This document shows positions 9,201 to 12,479 of a DNA stretch of 16,485 bases, piece by piece (position 1 is the stretch's first letter; each line of letters begins with the position of its first letter). The translations under genes were made by a program, and so were the position numbers. The DNA comes from Bacteroidales bacterium UBA1217 (GTDB lineage: Bacteria; Bacteroidota; Bacteroidia; Bacteroidales; P3), in assembly GCA_002309335.1 (NCBI GenBank), contig DBXH01000059.1, positions 53,310-69,794 of the forward strand, written 5' to 3'. The notes beneath the pieces are model-generated. The model did no database searches. It was not told the origin of the DNA and was given only the letters and a program-made list of their open reading frames with translations.

Positions 9201-9570
9201 TTATGGAGGCGGACGAAACGCAGCATATACTCCAACCACCGCAAAAGTCGGAGCGGCCAAAGAGGTGCCGCGAGTCAACATACTCAAAGGAACGGTAAAC
9301 AACGATGTTTATGGAGGAGGTTTGGGTACGGGTGCCACCGTTGCCGGCAATCCGCAGGTGGTTACAGGAAGAAAGGTTGAAAGTGTCGAGTACCGCTGCA
9401 TTATAGGCGGCAACGTCTTTGGAGGGGGCAGCAAGGCTCAAGTTAGTGGCGACACGAGGGTGGTGATATTGAACAAGACCATTATCAAGGGGAATGTGTA
9501 TGGAGGTGGCAATGAAGCGGAAATCACCGGCGACACCCAAGTTATCGTCAATGCCTCATCGCCAGAATAG
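3292..9570 (+). CDS. Giant secreted multidomain solenoid protein with chitobiase-C-like and GLUG repeats (2092 aa)
   Basis: The start is fixed by a signal peptide: basic residues 2-11, hydrophobic core 12-27, likely cleavage after A30 (AIKA|QTD). Residues about 31-225 look like a ricin-type beta-trefoil (YYIIQAKTGKYLMANG, then a KWF segment), a tentative reading. Residues about 234-554 hold four chitobiase/beta-hexosaminidase C-terminal-like repeats with the signature IYYT-x-(D/N)G-S-x-P. Residues about 652-723 hold GLUG-like sequence (GGLVGFLDG, VGGIVGYNN). An unassigned linker of some 350 residues follows. Residues 1083-2092 are a [YF]GGG solenoid matching the whole visible part of the preceding gene, including an acidic DFDGDNEPD loop at 1129-1137. 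The tail stops inside a repeat with no recognisable sorting domain. The chitobiase-C and GLUG modules are common in surface proteins and carbohydrate-active enzymes, but no catalytic domain is seen. Likely a surface-exposed adhesive or glycan-binding protein; function inferred. Confidence 0.93.
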   Translation: MKKSNIHIKKHLVSYLFLLVFLLCCGAIKAQTDYSGIYYIASAGYNSTHTTDNYYLCPTEGWCYYKATNDYDGDDTEMPFLTTYKCRAGSYDSTKAVWIVRKHISENYYYIIQAKTGKYLMANGQIRTSSNADRMRVHLEAVADTNDLDDKALFAITPYSTYLVISAKSSVGWNESSNPVHKWFTVNGGNTDYLVGRPSKIGGPTGYENTTGIVGIYEQKDNNAPLYLDTVVRKPVISQAANGDVTITCATGNTAIYYTLNGSDPVVPADGAADPTGPTYKYTTTFSPAIGSTCVKAVAVLNVMHTAASKTAEIEFSAFTSPAISFDNTTNEVTIAATMAGSTIYYTTDGNSPVVGSSSTYSGAITISSATTVKAIAVHTGFLNSAVETLEIGKVATPTSTVNPNNTITLSCATEGASLYYTLDGSTPTTGSTPYDDTPLSTGISGKTIKVLAVKAGEINSDIYVSTPVTFTCAEPTIRRPDENTIVLSCSHPASGVTIYYTIGEGGTAPADPTTTSSSGTTIDITGLTFPVIVKAFAMATDYNSSAIVTRTLGADLQQENGVYLIAADYDYDMFVIKVNNGGDAYHYKLTADITISNVTTISTAFSGTLEAAINPTTKQPYSIKGMDAPIFSTLTGTVKNLMLRDVAISDHTGNTGAIACTANGSARIYNVGILDGEICGTAYTGGLVGFLDGSARVINCFSYADITGGTNVGGIVGYNNVATTSSNFQTMVMNCMFYGNITGGSTISPIYGGTIISNAGADGVSNYNYFRLEAPYVQPTGVTYNCALGAEDRFLQRFEFYRHLLNSHREVTAWWVNSSSPDTSEIMKWVLLPDSIGTTHPYPILKKWGKYPSVVNIDAENAAENQPRNKGGKLGTLTVNIQMGDGAVYTHPTGAAIKDGKDELTLNITDKDTAHFNFNYYKVQLPYYNDVGTKNYNGYRVVTGWKIVSITGGTAGSFTTGSDATTDANGIITATPYNFADRNCTNKDLYSVSSRVFNQGAYWDVPEGVTAITIEPYWGKCAYLADTNADKVYNTDMTTGYAVPNVGGGQKYTNGNSYSIAGDNQVVFTTMGNAITSKGSGNALFQGVTGTPGSQTVYDYAVVLVGNYHFNGNLDASASKPFTVTSVDFDGDNEPDYSYILRFDGRQDVHPVRADFINIPGLGMAKKSTGGTGSYNFGIMIPKRWFEITNTSLCRFTQLEYEHKDKTTTDALIVQGGVMEQWVSSNLESKGTSNKIPYIHVGGNVWFKEFHTGCHQDRDTVTLHPPISVTGGDYDEFYLTGLYVSCTKSKADNAECYINGGRFGTVCGAGMEGIGKADGADNTGNITWLIQNADIREFYAGALNAAKPATGNLSTTIIDSYVDIFCGGPKFGDMSTGKTVTTTATGCTFGTFFGAGYGGNSYNRQAPRNHNNIVNFPHNDSEGAGNHSSWNDWIDDNYTQEYKSTYGGVSTQFSYQFLPMSNNNKNVARIFVEYVKFSLATCRNVTSTLTGCTILNDFYGGGNLGKVDGPATSTLDSCTVNGNVYGAGFSASLPTVEVDSIGFKEEPFYYTELGTYSTGVKKPTTTYTWEEKTGSSWVDNTNHILYTEEDLTTLGKVMGNVNLTITGNSTIYGDVYGGGALSDANTDANNSTNVNILDGTYNGNIYGGGEGSATVAAKVNGVVTVNIGAIDGGGAISGNATLTSSSVFGCNNTNGSPQADVFVNIYKTAQQNGVNTVTDAGYAIDKVFGGGNEAGYDPLGTGTYKTTVHIFTCDNTISQVYGGGNAADAEEVTTIIDGGRFDWVYGGGNGVSRAANIIGDMTLLVDGGTFNHLLNGSNTQGTIGGSINATITNESGCGTGDDFVQEYFCGNNEAPIGSIETPGSITTNILCNPLKAPAHIANLYGGSNRAIIYGDVTLNINGGLIDNVFGGSKGVVGSGADITGNVTLNLYGGTIGNAFGGCDVEGNIDGIITVNVFENSDCPLSIDNVYGGGRNAAYTPTTAKVGAAKEVPRVNILKGTVNNDVYGGGLGTGATVAGNPQVVTGRKVESVEYRCIIGGNVFGGGSKAQVSGDTRVVILNKTIIKGNVYGGGNEAEITGDTQVIVNASSPE
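3991..4953 (+). repeat. Four tandem chitobiase C-terminal-like protein repeats
   Basis: Repeat boundaries are about 3991-4230, 4249-4467, 4468-4704 and 4705-4953 (about 75-80 residues each). Each opens with a P-x-I or P-T-x segment, then a beta strand ending in T/S-C or A-A-T, then the hallmark (I/L)YYT followed by DG or NGS and P, and ends with (V)KA-(I/V/F)-A. This is the pattern of the CHB_HEX_C_1 family. In the fourth copy the DGSxP turn is replaced by GEGGTAPADP. Coding repeats, not a mobile element. Confidence 0.75.
5245..5460 (+). other. GLUG-motif-like region within the 2092-aa protein
   Basis: Residues about 652-723 carry paired glycine-rich turns, TGGLVGFLDGSARVINC and VGGIVGYNN, separated by a strand and SYADITGGTN. 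This is the spacing of GLUG motifs, short repeats known from IgA peptidases and many Bacteroidales surface proteins. It is followed by MNCMFYGNITGGS, a further degenerate copy. It probably forms an entry segment of a beta-solenoid. Confidence 0.65.
6538..9567 (+). repeat. Duplicated solenoid module (second copy; first copy 1-3111)
   Basis: Codons 1083-2092 align end to end with codons 1-1037 of the upstream gene. Landmarks recur in the same order: VYD-A-VLVGN, D-x-D-x-D-x-EPDYS, WFE-TNT, QLEYE, IHVGGNVW, VTGG-Y, DNAECYI-GG, LFCGGPKFG, FGAGYGG, FYGGGNLGKV, VYGGGALSDANTDANN, CNNTNGSPQADVFVN, GRFDW, IDNVYGGG and a final VIVN. In this copy [YF]GG[GS] occurs 12 times, plus one FGGC variant. Nucleotide identity is much lower than protein identity because third positions differ. 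Confidence 0.9.
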
Positions 9571-9573
9571 AAA

Positions 9574-9599
9574 AAGGCTGTCGCAATCGCGGCAGCCTT
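9574..9599. terminator. Bidirectional terminator between convergent genes
   Basis: An 11-base stem (AAGGCTGTCGC with GCGGCAGCCTT, one G-T pair) closes a four-base loop. It lies 3 bases after the stop of the 2092-aa gene and 21 bases from the stop of the minus-strand lipoprotein gene. On the minus strand the stem is followed at once by five T, so it is a strong terminator for the lipoprotein gene. On the plus strand the tail is TTAACTTTTAATT, weaker but plausible. Confidence 0.85.
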
Positions 9600-9620
9600 A
9601 ACTTTTAATTCTCGTTTTGT

Positions 9621-10058
9621 TTATCTTACTCTCAAAAGGTGTACAACCACATTGCCGGGAATGTCGGCCATAGGGACGTTGGTACCGCTGAAGGTGCATT
9701 CGGATTCAGTAAGATTGTCGACGGTGTAGACATAATGAACTCCGCTACGGGGCGTGATAGTCAGCTGGTCGCCGCTGACGCTCCAGGTAAAGCCGTTGTT
9801 TTCCGTTACGCCATTGTCGTTTGCGAGACCCGTGCCGTCTTCATTCATAATGAACAACATATTCTCCGGTGTATTATTCTCACCGTTGACAGTCATATTG
9901 TCCACACGCCAGGTGCCGACAAACATTTGGGCACTGTAGCCATTGCCATTGTTACCGTTGTTGCTGTTGTTGTCGCCTTCGTTGTCTTTCTCGCACGATG
10001 CTGCGCAGAATGTTGCCAATGCGACAAAGCAAAGGATTAATTTGATTGATCTTTTCAT
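9621..10058 (-). CDS. Small lipocalin-like lipoprotein (145 aa)
   Basis: The N-terminus MKRSIKLILCFVALATFC followed by AASC is a lipoprotein signal with the acylated cysteine at C22. The next residues, EKDNEGD, are acidic with an early lysine, resembling the Bacteroidetes lipoprotein export signal, so surface exposure is plausible. An Asn/Gly-rich tether (about residues 28-41) leads to a compact beta domain: FVGTWRVDNM, then MNEDGTG, then FTWSVSGDQLTI. The G-T-W start and the edGTG and W-x-(I/V)-x-G-D-x-L strands are typical of the lipocalin-like domain found in many Bacteroidales lipoproteins. Ligand unknown. It converges on the giant solenoid gene, with which it shares a terminator. A 158-base gap separates it from the hydrolase gene upstream, so it may have its own promoter, although no good TAnnTTTG box was found there. 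Confidence 0.85.
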   Translation of the reverse strand: MKRSIKLILCFVALATFCAASCEKDNEGDNNSNNGNNGNGYSAQMFVGTWRVDNMTVNGENNTPENMLFIMNEDGTGLANDNGVTENNGFTWSVSGDQLTITPRSGVHYVYTVDNLTESECTFSGTNVPMADIPGNVVVHLLRVR

Positions 10059-10216
10059 AATTTGATGTTTTTATGGATTTGTAAAAATATTAATTGACAC
10101 TGGGTTAACGGAATATTAAAAAAAATATTGTGCGGTTAAAAGCTTTTACATATTTATAAGTTCCTTTATCCTTTCAACTTTTTTAATCCTTTAAGCAAAG
10201 CGAACCATTCAAACCT
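10059..10216. other. AT-rich intergenic region between hydrolase and lipoprotein genes
   Basis: No gene is seen. On the hydrolase side (about 10162-10216) it holds one copy of a short dispersed repeat (see 10185-10203). In the centre AATATT occurs twice (10112-10117 and 10124-10129) around six A; since AATATT is its own complement this forms a small weak hairpin. No convincing terminator or TAnnTTTG promoter was found, although the lipoprotein gene probably needs one. Confidence 0.5.
10185..10203 (-). repeat. Intergenic dispersed repeat, copy B
   Basis: Read on the minus strand this begins TCGCTTTGCTTAAAGG and matches 17 of 19 bases of the plus-strand copy at 11904-11922. The similarity continues weakly on both sides as A/G-rich units of the AAAGG(G)TT type. 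It starts just after the hydrolase stop codon. Confidence 0.6.
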
Positions 10217-11164
10217 TTATTTTCCCTTATACAAATCGAACACACCCATCGTTGTCCACTTTGTCGGTACCACTTTGCTGTCGCGGACGGTAGCGTCGTA
10301 GAACATTTGCCTATGCTTCAGCGTCTTGTCTACAAATGCCTCCACCTCGCCGTTCATAGGAATCATTAGCGACGCCACCTCGTGCCCGATGCCGTCGAAG
10401 ACGAAAAACCAGTGTGGGTAATTGTTCTTTTCAAAAATCTTGTGGAGTTTTTTAGGGCCATATAGTCCGGAGCGGAGTATCGGAGGGAACTTTTTGAAGT
10501 TGACAATGCGGTCCTTGTTGCCGTGAAGGAAGAATGTAGGGGCGGGTGGGGTGTTGTAGCTTGGCTTACCGCCATCGGCATAGACGGCGCCCGAGAAAGC
10601 GACAACGGCAGCAGGTTTCCAGTTGGCTGGCAATTCGTCGGCAGGTGCGAGATTGTTGGTCCTGCAATAGTCGAGCTGCAGTGCTCCGATCGCACCGGCA
10701 CTGCTGCCACACAGCACTATGCGGTTGGGGGCAATACCCCACGCATCGGCGTTGCGACAGATAAAAGCAATGGCAGCGGCGCAGTCGGCAGCAGCGATAT
10801 TGATTGCGTCGCGGAAGATGTGCTGGGTGTGCAAAAGCGTGACGGTATCGAAATCGACATCGCGCAGATGGAGCCGGTAGTCTATGGCGATAGCTGTGAA
10901 GCCGTGGTGTGCGAGGAGTTGACAATAGTTGCGGACCCATTCGCCGTTGCGTGAGCCTTCCACGAAGCCGCCACCGAAAAGGAAGACGACACAGGCTGAA
11001 TCGGCACGCGGCGTTGAGGGAAGGTAAACATCCATCAGCAACGGCTTGCCGTCGCGCTGCACATACTGGTGGGTTTGCGGCTTGACGGTGTCGTTGGCCG
11101 TGCCGGTGGTGGCGGCGAATGCGGCCAAGGGCAAAAATGCTAAGAGGAGAAGGATGTTTCGCAT
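10217..11164 (-). CDS. Secreted alpha/beta-hydrolase, esterase/lipase type (315 aa)
   Basis: The start at 11164 gives a clean signal peptide (MRNILLLLAFLPLAAFA, cleavage after A17). The longer open frame upstream runs antisense-like through the neighbouring barrel gene and is Arg/Pro-rich shadow sequence. The fold is of the Abhydrolase_3/BD-FAE esterase type. FGGGF (63-67) is at the oxyanion-hole position, where classic members have HGGG. The nucleophile elbow GSSAG puts the serine at 155, the acid is D218 in LHGNKD, and the histidine is H261 in DGIGH. The triad is thus complete. Substrate cannot be read from sequence; carbohydrate-ester deacylation would fit a glycan-degrading neighbourhood, but that is inference. 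It starts 6 bases behind the stop of the barrel lipoprotein gene, so the two are almost surely cotranscribed. Export to periplasm or beyond. Confidence 0.9.
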   Translation of the reverse strand: MRNILLLLAFLPLAAFAATTGTANDTVKPQTHQYVQRDGKPLLMDVYLPSTPRADSACVVFLFGGGFVEGSRNGEWVRNYCQLLAHHGFTAIAIDYRLHLRDVDFDTVTLLHTQHIFRDAINIAAADCAAAIAFICRNADAWGIAPNRIVLCGSSAGAIGALQLDYCRTNNLAPADELPANWKPAAVVAFSGAVYADGGKPSYNTPPAPTFFLHGNKDRIVNFKKFPPILRSGLYGPKKLHKIFEKNNYPHWFFVFDGIGHEVASLMIPMNGEVEAFVDKTLKHRQMFYDATVRDSKVVPTKWTTMGVFDLYKGK

Positions 11165-11169
11165 AGATA

Positions 11170-11880
11170 TTAAAACGTGAAATGCAGTCCGGCGCCGATG
11201 CTGAAACGCTCGTAGTTGAAATAGTTGTTGTCGGTGGGCCAGCCGTCGATGAGGGCGTAGGTCATATTGATGGAGAATTTGACTTTGTCCCATCCGAAGC
11301 GTATCATCAGCTGTGGTTCGAGCACAAAATGCGAGTCGTCGTGGCATTGGGCGAGGCTTTCGGTGCCGTCGTCGAGCAGCTCTATCTTGTTCCACCTGGG
11401 CATCAAGATGCCGCCTTTGAGACCTAGGGCGACATCGAAGCTGTCGTCGAGCAGTCCTCGCCAGCCGAAGTTTATCTGACTGAAAGCCATATTGTAGTGG
11501 CCGTCGACGTAGTAGGTGTTGTGATAGAGGTTGGAGACTGTGTCGTTGTGGGAGAGGCCGTAGGCGTAGCCGATGTAGCACTCGAGCACGGAGAGCCCGA
11601 AGGGCTGCCAGGTGCCGGCGGCGACTTGGAAATGGCAGTTTTTGAGGTCGGTGAAACTGGCGGCGGCCTGAAGGCCGAGCATATTGATTGGTGCGTAGGC
11701 GACGGTTGCGTTGACGGCGGGTGCGACCATCAGGGGGGCTGACAGGGAGAGATTGGCATCGACACTGAGATCGCCCTGGTGGTGCAGCAGGGGGATATCG
11801 GTGGTATGTGGATGATAGACGATGCATGAATTGAAGCTGAGTGAAGCCAGGGTTAAGATGGATAATACGATTCTTTTCAT
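11170..11880 (-). CDS. Outer-membrane beta-barrel lipoprotein (236 aa)
   Basis: The signal MKRIVLSILTLASLSFNSC places a lipid-modified cysteine at C19 (FNSC, with an unusual Asn at -2). The mature start, YHPHTTDIPLLHHQGDLSVD, matches a style of Bacteroidetes small outer-membrane proteins in which Y-x-P, PLL and a GD turn precede the first strand. The rest is alternating hydrophobic/polar strands rich in Tyr, Phe and Gly (FSQINFGWRG, LGLKGGILMP, VKFSINMTYALIDG). It ends in AGLHFTF with a terminal Phe, as outer-membrane barrels recognised by the BAM machinery usually do. Its role is unknown; it lies directly upstream of the hydrolase, within one transcription unit. The strand count and size suggest a barrel of about 8-10 strands, an estimate only. 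Confidence 0.85.
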   Translation of the reverse strand: MKRIVLSILTLASLSFNSCIVYHPHTTDIPLLHHQGDLSVDANLSLSAPLMVAPAVNATVAYAPINMLGLQAAASFTDLKNCHFQVAAGTWQPFGLSVLECYIGYAYGLSHNDTVSNLYHNTYYVDGHYNMAFSQINFGWRGLLDDSFDVALGLKGGILMPRWNKIELLDDGTESLAQCHDDSHFVLEPQLMIRFGWDKVKFSINMTYALIDGWPTDNNYFNYERFSIGAGLHFTF

Positions 11881-11903
11881 AATTGATAAAAGGGTTTTAA
11901 GGG

Positions 11904-11922
11904 TCGCTTTGCTTGAAGGGTT
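11904..11922 (+). repeat. Intergenic dispersed repeat, copy A (inverted relative to copy B)
   Basis: Lies in the 58-base gap between the DUF2147 stop and the barrel gene start. The plus strand reads TCGCTTTGCTTGAAGG, flanked by AAGGG-TTT-type units from about 11887 to 11934. Its partner at 10185-10203 is in the opposite orientation, so the two copies bracket the barrel and hydrolase genes. Confidence 0.6.
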
Positions 11923-11938
11923 GAAAGGGTTTCCGTTA

Positions 11939-12400
11939 TCAGTTTTCTTTTTTCCAGTAGACGCTTTGTCCGATGCCCATCAGGGAGCCTTTGACGCGGA
12001 GTTGCCCTTTGTCGTCGAATGTTATGGTCAGGTTGGCTTTGATGCCGCGTTGGGGGTCGTAGATTTTGGTGTCGCCCCATTGTTTTTTTTGTGGATTGTA
12101 TTTGAGTCCGCTGAAAATGACGACGCGGTCCAGGGGGGTGTTGCGTAGTTTGTGATCGGGATTTTTGGTGTCGAGGAGTTTGTTGCCGCTGTCGTCTTTG
12201 TCGTGTTCGATCCAAACCATTTGACCGCGATAGGTTCCGTTGGTCAACTTAACTATTTTGACCTGAAATTTTTCACCGCTGTATTGTCCGGAATATCTAC
12301 CCACTATATTGTCGGCAGAGTTGTTGAGTGGGTTTTGAGCATTGGTGCTGCCCATCGAAAAAAGAATGACAATCAGCGAAATAAAAAGTTTTTTAATCAT
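11939..12400 (-). CDS. DUF2147 family exported protein (153 aa)
   Basis: The start at 12400 opens a signal peptide (MIKKLFISLIVILFSMGSTNA, cleavage before Q22); an upstream in-frame extension would run through the promoter. The mature protein shows the DUF2147 pattern: IVGRYSGQYSGEKFQVKIVK, YRGQMVWIEHD, LDTKNPDHKLRNTPL, FSGLKYNPQKKQWGDTKIYDP, then G-x-L-x-VKGSLMGIGQSVYWKK. Members are small periplasmic or envelope beta-proteins common in Bacteroidetes; their biochemical role is not established. It is first in a minus-strand series followed after 58 bases by the barrel lipoprotein, possibly in one operon. It is divergent from the rhamnosidase operon, with which it shares a 79-base control region. 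Confidence 0.9.
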   Translation of the reverse strand: MIKKLFISLIVILFSMGSTNAQNPLNNSADNIVGRYSGQYSGEKFQVKIVKLTNGTYRGQMVWIEHDKDDSGNKLLDTKNPDHKLRNTPLDRVVIFSGLKYNPQKKQWGDTKIYDPQRGIKANLTITFDDKGQLRVKGSLMGIGQSVYWKKEN

Positions 12401-12421
12401 AATATGAGTTTTTATAATGTG

Positions 12422-12429
12422 CAAAAGTA
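12422..12429 (-). promoter_or_regulatory. -7 box (TACTTTTG) for the DUF2147 gene
   Basis: On the minus strand these bases read TACTTTTG, an exact TAnnTTTG match 21 bases before the ATG at 12400. Transcription would start near 12416, giving a leader of about 16 bases. A -33 TTTG was not found at the expected place. Confidence 0.5.
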
Positions 12430-12442
12430 AGAAAAAAAATGA

Positions 12443-12470
12443 TTTGCACAGAAAAAATGTGTATTTTTGT
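12443..12470 (+). promoter_or_regulatory. Promoter of the GH78 operon (TTTG ... TATTTTTG)
   Basis: A -33-like TTTG at 12443-12446 and an exact TAnnTTTG at 12463-12470 are separated by 16 bases, slightly short of the usual spacing. The -7 box ends only 9 bases before the chosen ATG at 12480, so the mRNA would have almost no leader. The start codon is nevertheless well fixed by the signal peptide. Confidence 0.6.
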
Positions 12471-12479
12471 AATCCGAAA

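Noticed and set aside
10217..11164. FGGG in place of HGGG in the hydrolase as a sign of lost activity
   Set aside because: The Ser155-Asp218-His261 triad is complete, and Phe at this site is compatible with an oxyanion hole made of backbone amides.
10217..11827. 536-codon open frame suggesting a long N-terminal extension of the hydrolase
   Set aside because: The first 221 codons are Arg/Pro/Gln-rich shadow of the barrel lipoprotein gene in another frame. The internal ATG at 11164 starts a perfect signal peptide directly after that gene's stop.
12417..12479. Upstream ATG at 12417 for the first rhamnosidase
   Set aside because: It would add 21 Lys/Asn-rich residues before the signal peptide and overlaps the promoter boxes.
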